DNA of 64,000 nt from Flavobacteriales bacterium (GTDB lineage Bacteria > Bacteroidota > Bacteroidia > Flavobacteriales_F > PHOS-HE28). Below the pieces are notes generated by a model. The model was given only the letters and a program-made list of their open reading frames with translations, made no database searches and was not told where the DNA came from. Made by a program: the position numbers and the translations under genes. The stretch covers positions 558,001 to 622,000 of the forward strand of contig JADKAN010000004.1 of NCBI GenBank assembly GCA_016719225.1, written 5' to 3'. Below, one piece after another: positions 37,234 through 45,684 of the stretch (positions within the stretch are counted from its first letter, which is position 1; each line of letters opens with the position of its first letter).

Positions 37234-37350
37234 GGTCCATGGTGTGTGTGAATGTACACGCTCAGACAGCGGGAATGGGCTGAACGCTGTCTACTGTTCA
37301 ACGACCGCTAGCTTTCCTTCTTTGTTCCTGGTCCTCTAATTTGCCCATCC

Positions 37351-38916
37351 ATGACACGCTTTACACCTTTGACCTGCATCGTCCTGCTCACGACCTTACA
37401 CGGTGGCGGCGTGCAGGCGCAGGTCGTGTATGGAGCGCATTATGACGTGGGTTACAACAACGTTTCGTGGGTGCGCGGTGTTGCTGACGGCAATGGCGGG
37501 CTTGTGATCAGTGCCCGGCCTATTGGCGACTCCGTGAATTTGTTCGCAAGTTCGATCCTTCACACGGACAACTTGGGGGAGGTTGCCAGCTTGATCTGCT
37601 ACAACGATGGCGGCTCCGATCTGATCACTTGCATGGAAAGGGCCAACAACGGGGACGTGGTCACGGGTTCGCTCACCTCCGGCCACTTCGACCAGCCCGA
37701 GGCGACGGACATCATGCTTAGGAGGATCAAGCCGGATGGGACAGTGGCCTGGGCGAAAGCATATGCGGTAGTTGGTCAATACCACGCGGACCTATACGAC
37801 ATCGTTCAAACGCCATCCGGCTCTTTCATCGGTCTGGGCTCCTTTTCACAGGATGGAGGAGATGCCAAGCCACTTCTGTTCGGATTCACGGGTGCGGGGG
37901 AAGTGCTTTGGTCAAATGGTCTCCATACAGCCAATGGAAGCCTTCAATCCCTTTCGCTTACCCTCGATCCTGCGGGCGGAGTGATCGCCACAGGACGGTT
38001 CGCGGATACGCCGAACAGCACGAAGATGTTGGTGATCCGTGCGGATACCACGGGCGTTATCAATTGGTCGCACTGGTATGGTTCAACAGGCTTTAACGAG
38101 GCCTCTACGGTGCTGATCAGACCCGGCGGCGGATTGGCCATCTTGGGCAGTTTACAAGGTGCCAATGGAGCAGAAGGCGCGGTGGTCCGCACCGGACCGG
38201 ATGGTATGCCGATCTCTATGTTCGGTTGGGGGAGTCATATTCAGAACGGGCATGTTTTCAATGATGGTTCCGTGATGGTCCTGTGCGGGGGTTACGACGC
38301 GGGAACCGCGATCGCGCGCATTGATACCAATAATACCATCCAATGGTCCACGTTGTTGAGCGCCACGCCATGGGGCGATCTGGTGCCTTTCGTAGGAGGT
38401 ACACGCTTCGCGTATATCTCATCGGAAATGTTCAGTGACGTCACCGTGAACACGTTCACTGACCAATGCGAAACCTGTAACGCGGACCCGGTTCCTTTCA
38501 CCGTGGTCACTACGACCTGGGCGGCTGATGGCTCCCCGGATGTGTATGCGCTCCCGGTGAACATGGCGAGCACCGATCTATTCATGGTGCCGACACCTGT
38601 GAACGCCAATATGTCGCCGGAATGCATGTTGGTGGTGGGCGTGCAACAACACGTCAAACCTGATATGGCTGCATTGAAGTGCGCTTTCACTCCGTCAAAC
38701 AACGAGTTATCATTGGAGGGTGCGATGCTCTCCGGTCGATCGATCGTTGTCAGCGATATGCTAGGCCGTCTATTGTTTCCGAATGTCGCTGTCGTGGTTC
38801 AGCCAAATGAACGGTCCATCCGAACGCCACTGCCGGTCTATTTGGTGCCCGGCTATTACTTGGCTAAAGTGCTCCCAGGAGATGCTGTATGTGTATTCGT
38901 GGTCCCTCCCCAATAG
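37351..38916 (+). CDS. Secreted propeller-like protein of unknown function
   Basis: A 521-residue protein with a signal peptide (about 1-23, ending VQAQ) and repeated blades of the form GGLVISARPIGD, GSFIGLGSFSQDGGD, GGVIATGRFADT, GGLAILGSLQGANG, a pattern of secreted Bacteroidota beta-propellers. The C-terminus (GRSIVVSDMLGRLL, VYLVPGYYLAKVL) is again T9SS type A-like. Similar plan to the gene at 34773, with which it flanks the 36319 gene. TAATTTG lies 7 bases before the ATG. Confidence 0.78.
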   Translation: MTRFTPLTCIVLLTTLHGGGVQAQVVYGAHYDVGYNNVSWVRGVADGNGGLVISARPIGDSVNLFASSILHTDNLGEVASLICYNDGGSDLITCMERANNGDVVTGSLTSGHFDQPEATDIMLRRIKPDGTVAWAKAYAVVGQYHADLYDIVQTPSGSFIGLGSFSQDGGDAKPLLFGFTGAGEVLWSNGLHTANGSLQSLSLTLDPAGGVIATGRFADTPNSTKMLVIRADTTGVINWSHWYGSTGFNEASTVLIRPGGGLAILGSLQGANGAEGAVVRTGPDGMPISMFGWGSHIQNGHVFNDGSVMVLCGGYDAGTAIARIDTNNTIQWSTLLSATPWGDLVPFVGGTRFAYISSEMFSDVTVNTFTDQCETCNADPVPFTVVTTTWAADGSPDVYALPVNMASTDLFMVPTPVNANMSPECMLVVGVQQHVKPDMAALKCAFTPSNNELSLEGAMLSGRSIVVSDMLGRLLFPNVAVVVQPNERSIRTPLPVYLVPGYYLAKVLPGDAVCVFVVPPQ

Positions 38917-39174
38917 GAATCAGCGGACCATTCATATTCGGCCTGTCGATCTTGGATTCCCTTCTAAAAAGTGGCAGGATGGAACGGTAGGCTGGAAGAT
39001 TCTCCGTTGCTGTCCCTGATGTGTTCATGGGTTCGCAAAACGCGGAATTGTGCGGTTCAGCTTTTGTCCGGATGAAAGGCAACAGGTGGCTCATCTTGAT
39101 AGCGAAGATCCAAGCGATGTGGTTCTTGTGCCAAAGGCATCGATCTTCTACACGCTGCTCCCCTGCCCTTTAAT

Positions 39175-42100
39175 TCACGCCGCCACGCTCAACACGCCCT
39201 CCAACGCCTCCTTCGCCTGCTTCATATTCTTCACGTCACCCACGGAAAGCCGCAACGTGCCGTTCTTTTCGTAAACCTTGAACTTGCGTGGCTGCTGCTG
39301 CACGGAACGCAGGATCGCCGTGAAGATCTCGCTTCCAAAGAAGGGGTGTTTCTGATCGGTGATGAAGGTGCCGATGAGCTTGCCCTGCTTCAATTTCATT
39401 TTCTCCAAGCCCAGCCGTTCACCGCTCCAACGTAGGCGGATCGCTTCCATCAGTTCCTGCACTTGGTCGGGGACCGGGCCGAAGCGGTCAGCTATGGATG
39501 CGCTGAACTTTTCCAGTTCCTCTGCATCTTTCAAGTTGTCCAACTCGCGATAGAGCGCGAGGCGCTCGGCCGTTTCACTGACATAATCATTGGGGATCAT
39601 CATGCGCAGGTCGGTCTCCAGGATGCAGTCGTCGGCGCGGTAGCGGGTGGCACCGCGCGCAAGCTGGCGGTCCTCGAAGAGCTCCTTGAAATGTTCGTCC
39701 TTCAGTTCGCGCACGGCTTCCTCGAGGATCTTGTGGTAGGTCTCGAAGCCGATGTCGTTGACGAAGCCGCTTTGTTCCGCGCCGAGCAAGTCTCCCGCAC
39801 CACGGATGTCAAGATCCTTCATGGCGATGTGGATCCCGCTGCCGAGATCGCTGAACTGCTCGATCGCTTGCAGGCGCTTGCGTGATAGATCCGGCAAGAG
39901 GTGCGGACTGGGTGCGAGAAGATATGCGAATGCTTTCTTGTTGCTGCGTCCCACGCGACCGCGTAGCTGGTGCAGGTCGCTGAGCCCGAAGTTCTGCGCC
40001 TCGTTCACGATGATCGTGTTTGCGTTCGGGATGTCGAGGCCGTTCTCCACGATGGTGGTGCAAACGAGCACGTCGCTCTCTCCTTCGATGAAGTCCATCA
40101 TTACGGATTCGAGCTTGTGGCCTTCCAGCTGGCCGTGACCCACGCTTACGCGCGCACCCGGCACCAGTTTGCGGATCATGCCCGCGATGAACTCGATGTT
40201 CTTCACCTTGTCGTTGATGAAGTAGACCTGTCCACCACGTGAAAGCTCATATTCGATCGCGTCCTTGATCACCACTTCGTCGTAAGGATGCACATTGGTC
40301 TGCACCGGATAGCGGTTGGGCGGCGGCGTGCTGATGATGCTGAGATCGCGCGCGCCCATCAGGCTGAACTGCAGCGTGCGCGGGATCGGTGTGGCGGTGA
40401 GCGTGAGCGTGTCCACCGTGGCGCGCAACGTCTTCAACTTGTCCTTCACGTTCACACCGAACTTCTGCTCCTCATCGATGATCAGCAGGCCGAGGTCCTT
40501 GTACTTCACATCCTTGCTCACCAAGCGATGCGTGCCGATGAGGATGTCGATCTTTCCTTCCCTGACGTCGGCGAGGATCTGCTTTTGGTCGGCCGGGCTG
40601 CGGAAGCGATTGATGTAGTCCACGCGCACGGGCAATCCCTTCATTCGCGCAGTGAAGGTCTTCCAGTGTTGTAGGGCGAGGATCGTTGTGGGAACCAGCA
40701 CGGCGACCTGTTTGCTATCGCAAACCGCCTTGAAGGCCGCGCGGATCGCCACCTCCGTCTTTCCGAAACCGACGTCGCCGCAGACGAGCCGGTCCATCGG
40801 AACCGGCTTTTCCATGTCGTGCTTCACATCCGCGGTGGCCTTTTCCTGATCGGGCGTGTCCTCGTAAATGAAGCTGGCCTCAAGTTCGGTCTGTAGGTAA
40901 TTGTCGGGTAGGAAGGCGAACCCGGGCTTGCTCTTGCGCTGTGCATATAGCTTGATCAAGTCGAAGGCGAGGGCCTTCACCTTGGCCTTCGTCTTGTCCT
41001 TCAAGTTCCTCCACGCAGGACTTCCGAGCTTGCTGATGTTCGGCGCCGCACCACTTTCCTCACCGCTGAACTTGCTTACGCGGTGCAGGCTGTGGATGCC
41101 GACATAGAGAATGTCGTTGTCGCGGTATTTCAGGCGGATCGCCTCCTGCATCTGTCCGCCCGCATCGATCGTCTCCAAACCACTGAAGATGCCAATGCCA
41201 TGGTCGATGTGTACCACGAGGTCACCGGGCTTCAGCTGCGTCAGCTCCTTCAGCGTAAGCGCCTGGGAGTTCTTGCGGAACCCTTCCTTCAACCGGAAGC
41301 GATGGTAGCGCTCGAAGATCTGGTGATCGGTGTAGAGTGCGAGTTTCAGTTCGCCGTCGATAAAACCTTCGTGAAGATCCAGTACCAAGGGCGTGAAGGA
41401 CACTTCATGCTCCATGTCGCGGAAGATGGAGTAGAGGCGTTCGCTCTGCTTGGCGCCATTGCACGCGATCAGGTTGGCGAAGCCGGCGTTCTGCTTGTTG
41501 TGCAGGTCGCCGCTGAGGATCTTGAAGTCCTTCGCGAACGGTGGTTGCGGACGTTGGGTGAAATCGATGTTGACAGCCTCCAGCTTAAAGCCATCAGCCT
41601 CAAGCTTGCGGCTTGGAGCTTGCGGCTTGTGGCTGGAGCCCCAGAATACTTTACGGAATCCCAACAATCCCTTGATCAACTCGCTATCACTGGCCAACAG
41701 TTCATCCGGTTTGGCATGCTTGGATTTTTCCGGCGTCCGTGTGTAGGCATCGCTTAACAATTGCAACGACTTCACCGCCGCATCACTGATCGCCTTCGGG
41801 TCGCTGAGCCAGATCACTGCATCGGCCGGCAGTTGCGCGAAGAAGGTCTGTTGCTCTGCCGTGTCCTCATCCTGCAGGTCGGGGACGATCACCGCTTCGG
41901 CAAGTCGCTCCACACTGAGCTGGTCCTGCGGATCGAAGCGCCGAACACTCTCCACGGTATCACCATAGAGTTCGATGCGGAAGGGCTTATCGTTACCGTA
42001 GCTGAAAATGTCCACAATGCCACCGCGGATACTGAACTGCCCCGGCTCGTAAACGAACTCCACGCGCTGAAAGCCGGTTTCGTGCAGCCATTCCTCCAAG

Positions 42101-42603
42101 GTGTCGATCGGAAGTTCCTCGTTGCGCTTGATCGCCAACGTATTCTTCTGCAACTTTTCCTTTCCCACTACCAGCGGTACCAAAGCCTCGGGATAGGTGA
42201 CGATGGTGAGCTGTGAAGTATCCTGCGCTTTTTGAAGGGTCATCAGCGTCTCCAGCACTTCTGTGCGGGTTACGCGATCGCCGTCCTGGTGGCCTTCGGG
42301 GTCGTAAGGTGAACGCGAAGGAGCCGGGAAGAACAGCATGGCGTTCTTCCGGGATTCCTTTTCATCCTTCGGTTGTAACGCCTCCAGATCATTCATGAAG
42401 TATGCCGCCTCCTCCTTGTCGCCGAGGATGAACACATGCGTTCCACCGCGCTTCTCACGGATGGCATTGACTGCAAGCGAGCGGCCGCTGCCCACCAAGC
42501 CGCTCAGGCGGATACGCGCAGTTGGTGCTACCAAGGCTTCCGCTGCTTGCTTGCTGCGTGGGTCGTTGGCAAAGAGGGAAAGGAGGTCGTAGAGGGAGGT
42601 CAT
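39175..42603 (-). CDS. mfd: Transcription-repair coupling factor Mfd, with repeat-derived insertion
   Basis: A 1142-residue ATP-dependent translocase that removes stalled RNA polymerase and recruits UvrA. Order: UvrB-like N-terminal modules, the CarD/RNAP-interaction domain (GDLVVHIDHGIGIFSGL), helicase lobes with Walker A GDVGFGKTEVA, DEEQKFG and TLTATPIPRTL, and the C-terminal TRCF domain. Residues about 323-343 are encoded by a 63-bp array of degenerate heptamers (41574-41636), absent from relatives I can recall. Start at 42603; the upstream small gene ends 1 base before it. Confidence 0.96.
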   Translation of the reverse strand: MTSLYDLLSLFANDPRSKQAAEALVAPTARIRLSGLVGSGRSLAVNAIREKRGGTHVFILGDKEEAAYFMNDLEALQPKDEKESRKNAMLFFPAPSRSPYDPEGHQDGDRVTRTEVLETLMTLQKAQDTSQLTIVTYPEALVPLVVGKEKLQKNTLAIKRNEELPIDTLEEWLHETGFQRVEFVYEPGQFSIRGGIVDIFSYGNDKPFRIELYGDTVESVRRFDPQDQLSVERLAEAVIVPDLQDEDTAEQQTFFAQLPADAVIWLSDPKAISDAAVKSLQLLSDAYTRTPEKSKHAKPDELLASDSELIKGLLGFRKVFWGSSHKPQAPSRKLEADGFKLEAVNIDFTQRPQPPFAKDFKILSGDLHNKQNAGFANLIACNGAKQSERLYSIFRDMEHEVSFTPLVLDLHEGFIDGELKLALYTDHQIFERYHRFRLKEGFRKNSQALTLKELTQLKPGDLVVHIDHGIGIFSGLETIDAGGQMQEAIRLKYRDNDILYVGIHSLHRVSKFSGEESGAAPNISKLGSPAWRNLKDKTKAKVKALAFDLIKLYAQRKSKPGFAFLPDNYLQTELEASFIYEDTPDQEKATADVKHDMEKPVPMDRLVCGDVGFGKTEVAIRAAFKAVCDSKQVAVLVPTTILALQHWKTFTARMKGLPVRVDYINRFRSPADQKQILADVREGKIDILIGTHRLVSKDVKYKDLGLLIIDEEQKFGVNVKDKLKTLRATVDTLTLTATPIPRTLQFSLMGARDLSIISTPPPNRYPVQTNVHPYDEVVIKDAIEYELSRGGQVYFINDKVKNIEFIAGMIRKLVPGARVSVGHGQLEGHKLESVMMDFIEGESDVLVCTTIVENGLDIPNANTIIVNEAQNFGLSDLHQLRGRVGRSNKKAFAYLLAPSPHLLPDLSRKRLQAIEQFSDLGSGIHIAMKDLDIRGAGDLLGAEQSGFVNDIGFETYHKILEEAVRELKDEHFKELFEDRQLARGATRYRADDCILETDLRMMIPNDYVSETAERLALYRELDNLKDAEELEKFSASIADRFGPVPDQVQELMEAIRLRWSGERLGLEKMKLKQGKLIGTFITDQKHPFFGSEIFTAILRSVQQQPRKFKVYEKNGTLRLSVGDVKNMKQAKEALEGVLSVAA
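41574..41636. repeat. In-frame 7-nt-period repeat array inside mfd
   Basis: Nine consecutive heptamers: CAGCCTC, CAGCTTA, AAGCCAT, CAGCCTC, AAGCTTG, CGGCTTG, GAGCTTG, CGGCTTG, TGGCTGG (consensus nAGCTTG). 63 bp keeps the reading frame and adds 21 residues (Lys/Pro/Ala-rich) between conserved strands of the N-terminal region. Confidence 0.75.
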
Positions 42604-42604
42604 T

Positions 42605-43039
42605 TCAGGTTTGTCGCGCAACGTGCGACCAGTCGGAATGTTGATCCAGGAAGTGTTCGAATGTGGCGATGACTTCAGAAGGCTGGCAACTCGTTGACCA
42701 CTGGCTGTTCTTCCCGATCTTCTCGGGTAGGAGGTCAGTGTCAGGCCAGGTCTTCAATTGCATGGAGACAAGCCGACCTATTTCATCATAAGCAATATGA
42801 AGCGTTCGCGCATGATCAACCTTCCCATCCACAGGAAGTGAAACAAGGAGGTCAAACAGGGATGTCCTCGGGAAGAGTGCCTTCGAGTAACCGGAATCGA
42901 TGATGTGTTCGAGCAGCCAACGGAGACAGCGGTACTCAAGCTTTGCGTCGGTTATTTGGCGGTACTCGTCATTCACCTCCGTCCAATACGGAGTGAGGTC
43001 TTTCGGAATTACTTCACCTTCACAGAAATGCAGACCCAT
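42605..43039 (-). CDS. Hypothetical protein upstream of mfd
   Basis: A 144-residue soluble protein with no signal peptide or membrane segment and no motif I recognise; it is rich in aromatic and acidic residues (LEYRCLRWLLEHIID). It ends one base before the mfd ATG, so the two are probably cotranscribed. A perfect -7 box (TACCTTTG) lies 60 bases upstream of its ATG. Confidence 0.7.
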   Translation of the reverse strand: MGLHFCEGEVIPKDLTPYWTEVNDEYRQITDAKLEYRCLRWLLEHIIDSGYSKALFPRTSLFDLLVSLPVDGKVDHARTLHIAYDEIGRLVSMQLKTWPDTDLLPEKIGKNSQWSTSCQPSEVIATFEHFLDQHSDWSHVARQT

Positions 43040-43099
43040 GGAGACCTAAATGCCCGAAGCCCGATACCGGCAATTCCGGGCATCGGGTTCGAGAAGGTG

Positions 43100-43107
43100 C
43101 AAAGGTA
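43100..43107 (-). promoter_or_regulatory. -7 promoter box TACCTTTG upstream of the mfd transcript
   Basis: Perfect TAnnTTTG, 60 bases before the first ATG of the transcript; a more usual leader length than most in this window. Confidence 0.45.
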
Positions 43108-43124
43108 ACTTGTGGCTTCGTCCA

Positions 43125-43679
43125 TCACTTCCCCACCAGCCCCCGCGCCAAGTCCATCATCTTCAACACCGTGTTCCAGTTGCGCGCGGTGTTCACCACG
43201 CCGATACCCTTGTCGAATTCCGCTGCGAACTTGGAGGTGCCGAAGCCATGCGGGGTGTGGAGGTACGCCACATTGTTCACGATGATCAAGCCTTCGCCAT
43301 CCACGGCAACTGCACGTATGGCTTCTACGGCTTCAGGTTTCGGGGTAGAACTCAGAAGCGCCGCATGCAGATGCTTGCCTTCAATGACTTCCGGAAAGGG
43401 ATTGTTGTCGATCACCGCTTTCCATTCCGGTGCTGTGGGGGCGAAGATGGCCTTATCGAAACCGAAGTGCTCCTTGCACAGCTTGGCCACTAGGGTGATG
43501 GCCTTGGCGCGCGAGAGCGTGCTGCGTACCAAAGCATTGCCGCTGTTGATGTAAGTGGTAGCGCAGGTGAAGCCGGCACTCGTCAATGCATCGCGAAGCT
43601 GCGCAACGGGTAGTTGCGTTGCACCTCCAACGCCGCGGAAGAGGAGGAGGTAGGTAACGGGCTTCGCCATGTTGGCCAT
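43125..43679 (-). CDS. DUF1697 family protein
   Basis: A 184-residue cytoplasmic protein. The opening YLLLFRGVGG, LRDALTSAGFTCATTYINSGNALV and the late HTPHGFGTSKFA match the DUF1697 family (usually YIALLRGINVGG... and YLPDGIGRSKL). Ferredoxin-like fold expected; function unknown. Two in-frame starts (43679, 43670). Confidence 0.87.
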   Translation of the reverse strand: MANMAKPVTYLLLFRGVGGATQLPVAQLRDALTSAGFTCATTYINSGNALVRSTLSRAKAITLVAKLCKEHFGFDKAIFAPTAPEWKAVIDNNPFPEVIEGKHLHAALLSSTPKPEAVEAIRAVAVDGEGLIIVNNVAYLHTPHGFGTSKFAAEFDKGIGVVNTARNWNTVLKMMDLARGLVGK

Positions 43680-43702
43680 GCAGTATTTTTAGTGTGAATA
43701 TC

Positions 43703-44101
43703 CTAGAGCCGGTGGATATGTGCCAGAAACTCCTGTTCCAATTGATAGCCTTCGTCCCGATACTTGGTCAGCCGGCCTGCGCCTTTTTTGAAGTCTATTT
43801 TCTTCGACAGGATGCCGAAGAGGAGGAGCGGACAATAGCCGTGGTAGGAGATGGTATTTTCGGCAACCTTCACCTCGAACACGATCAAAGCACCACCGGT
43901 GGATCCCTTGTAAAAGGTATTGTGGCCGTGGCGTTCGGCTAGTTTGAAATTGATCGGCTCGCCCATACCAGGGGTGGTCACACGCAATTTGCCCTTTTCG
44001 AACGATGCAGTAATAAAGCCGCGTGAATTGAACCAGTGCGCGATCTGCGAATGCCGTTCATCAGCTGGACGAGTAAATGCATGCAGTTGGATCTGTGGCA
44101 T
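43703..44101 (-). CDS. Hypothetical protein
   Basis: A 132-residue soluble protein starting at MPQIQLHAFTRP (44101). Recognisable features are only RGFITASFEKGKLRVTTPGMGE and a Lys/Arg-rich C-terminal helix. No family recognised. The frame extends upstream but would run into the divergent gene at 44157, so the shorter start is preferred. Confidence 0.68.
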   Translation of the reverse strand: MPQIQLHAFTRPADERHSQIAHWFNSRGFITASFEKGKLRVTTPGMGEPINFKLAERHGHNTFYKGSTGGALIVFEVKVAENTISYHGYCPLLLFGILSKKIDFKKGAGRLTKYRDEGYQLEQEFLAHIHRL

Positions 44102-44140
44102 GATCGGAGAGATGCCAAGATAGCCCGGCAACCGTGTTAC

Positions 44141-44148
44141 TAGCTTCG
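44141..44148 (+). promoter_or_regulatory. -7 box TAGCTTCG, 8 nt before the ATG at 44157
   Basis: One mismatch to TAnnTTTG. Divergent from the 43703-44101 gene. Confidence 0.35.
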
Positions 44149-44156
44149 CAGCACTT

Positions 44157-44591
44157 ATGCATCCGGCGCTTCGTTTTCTGCTGGTCGGCCTCCTACTCGG
44201 GTCGGGCGTGGGCCGTGCCTTCGCCCAACGCATCGACAGCATGCATGTGTTCAAGCAGCTTCCTACTGTGAAGTTCACTTCCGCCTCGGCGAACGCAACG
44301 GCCTGGAAGCTTTACCGGGATCATGCGCCTTATGTCGCATTGAAAGGGCAGCAGATGACCACCGCCGGAGAAGCGTTGCGGAGTTATGAGCCCACGCGCC
44401 ACATTTTCCGCGAACTACCGGGTTTGGAGCATCTGGCAATAGGGTGGACGGGTGGAAGACCGTTCACGCTTGGCGTGGCGGAGGACATGGACCTGGTCAT
44501 CAATTTCACGGCAGGAACGGAGTACCGTATTTCGAGGATATCGGACCGCATGCTCGAGCGGGCCATGATCGCTCGGATGTTGGTGGAGTAG
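44157..44591 (+). CDS. Secreted protein, probably the 5' part of a frameshifted TonB-domain gene
   Basis: A 144-residue frame with a clear signal peptide (MHPALRFLLVGLLLGSGVGRAFAQ). No family is evident in the body. It stops at TAG (44589-44591), but coding potential continues: the last residues ARMLVE join in the +2 frame to GALGAQLDRLLFLLG and then, in the original frame, to a clear TonB C-terminal domain (see next entry). The intact ancestor would be a secreted TonB-C-domain protein of about 215 residues. Confidence 0.6.
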   Translation: MHPALRFLLVGLLLGSGVGRAFAQRIDSMHVFKQLPTVKFTSASANATAWKLYRDHAPYVALKGQQMTTAGEALRSYEPTRHIFRELPGLEHLAIGWTGGRPFTLGVAEDMDLVINFTAGTEYRISRISDRMLERAMIARMLVE

Positions 44592-44801
44592 GAGCGCTGG
44601 GAGCGCAGTTGGATCGCTTGCTATTCTTGCTCGGTGGATGATGTCCAAGTATTGCGCAGAGTGCCGGGTGGTATAGGCTTGGGGCGCGAAGCCGTATGCG
44701 TGGTGAAGGCCATGCCCCGTTGGACACCGGCAATGAATAACGGTGTGACGGTGAACTCACGTCTTACCGTGCCGGTGATGTTCAAGCTGACGGATCAGTA
44801 G
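44592..44801 (+). pseudogene. Remnant of an energy-transducer TonB C-terminal domain
   Basis: In the same frame as the preceding gene, after its stop, the sequence reads SVDDVQVLRRVPGGIG, GREAVCVVKAMPRWTPAMNNG and LTVPVMFKLTDQ-stop. This matches the TonB C-terminal consensus (GSVxDVxVLRGVGGG, EAxRVVKxMPxWxPGxxNGxxV, xxxLPxxFxL) used by secreted TonB-like proteins of Bacteroidota. It has no start codon of its own. The gap from 44592 to 44630 is out of frame. Confidence 0.7.
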
Positions 44802-44865
44802 CAGTGTCACGGCAGTAGTACAGCACCATCCATTCCACGGATGATGAGCAAGTAGGTGGTCTGCT

Positions 44866-45228
44866 CTATTCCGACGAGCAAGCTCCCAGTTTCGGGTTTT
44901 CCCGGTGGCGCTCAGCGTCACGTTCCGTGCGGGTAGCTACCTTCTTGTCCCATGCCAATTGCAGGTCCGTGCCGGTCTGGTTCGCCAAGCAAAGCACCAC
45001 GAACATCACATCCGCCAGCTCTTCGCCGAGGTCCTTGCCTTGGTCGCTTTCCTTTTCACTTTGCTCACCGTACCGCCGCGCGATGATACGTGCCACCTCA
45101 CCGGTCTCTTCGGCCAACAAGGCCATGTTCGTCAGCTCGCTGAAGTAGCGGACGCCCACGCGTTGGATCCATTCATCCACATCCGCCTGCAAAGCGGTTA
45201 TTTCCTTTCCTGGCTTTTCAGCATCCAT
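44866..45228 (-). CDS. MazG-like nucleotide pyrophosphohydrolase
   Basis: A 120-residue all-alpha NTP pyrophosphatase: LLAEETGEVARIIARRYGE and DLGEELADVMFVVLCLAN carry the EExxE...ExxD metal-binding pattern. It hydrolyses (deoxy)nucleoside triphosphates to monophosphates, probably cleaning the nucleotide pool. Three bases beyond dtd, in a run with dtd and the e(P4) phosphatase. Confidence 0.9.
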   Translation of the reverse strand: MDAEKPGKEITALQADVDEWIQRVGVRYFSELTNMALLAEETGEVARIIARRYGEQSEKESDQGKDLGEELADVMFVVLCLANQTGTDLQLAWDKKVATRTERDAERHRENPKLGACSSE

Positions 45229-45231
45229 GGT

Positions 45232-45684
45232 TCAATCCTTCAAGCGACTGTCCAAGAGGATGGTGACCGGACCATCGTTGGTGAGCGATACCTGCATGTC
45301 GGCACCGAACTCGCCCACTTTTACCCGTTGGCGTACGAGTTCACATAGCAACTGCCTGGCGCGCAAGTAAAGCGGGTTCGCTGTTTCGGGGCGCGCAGCA
45401 CGTACATAGCTCGGGCGATTCCCTTTTGCAGTGCTCGCTTGCAACGTGAACTGGCTCACCAACAGGATCTCCCCTCCAGCTTGGTTCACATCCAGGTTCA
45501 TCACCCCTTCTTCGTCAGGGAACACCCGCATCCGCGCCACCTTTCCACAGATCCATTCCGCGTCCTCTTGCGTGTCGCCAGTGGCTACGCCCAGCAACAC
45601 CAGCAGCCCACGGTGTATGCGGGCCACCTCATTGCCACGGATGCCCACGGCGGCCGTGCTGACGCGTTGTATCACGGCGCGCAT
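45232..45684 (-). CDS. dtd: D-aminoacyl-tRNA deacylase
   Basis: A 150-residue dimeric enzyme that removes D-amino acids (and Gly from tRNA-Ala) from tRNA. Motifs MRAVIQRVSTAAV at the start, the catalytic SQFTLQAST and the C-terminal LTNDGPVTILLDS are all in place. The start at 45684 overlaps the upstream phosphatase stop by one base (TGATG). Confidence 0.96.
   Translation of the reverse strand: MRAVIQRVSTAAVGIRGNEVARIHRGLLVLLGVATGDTQEDAEWICGKVARMRVFPDEEGVMNLDVNQAGGEILLVSQFTLQASTAKGNRPSYVRAARPETANPLYLRARQLLCELVRQRVKVGEFGADMQVSLTNDGPVTILLDSRLKD

Noticed and set aside
38917..39174. 258-base gap between the 37351 gene and mfd
   Set aside because: No gene, hairpin with T tract or repeat found; small frames there have no family likeness.
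44444..44641. 65-codon frame overlapping the end of the 44157 gene
   Set aside because: Explained as the +2 frame bridge of the frameshifted TonB-domain gene, not as a separate gene.
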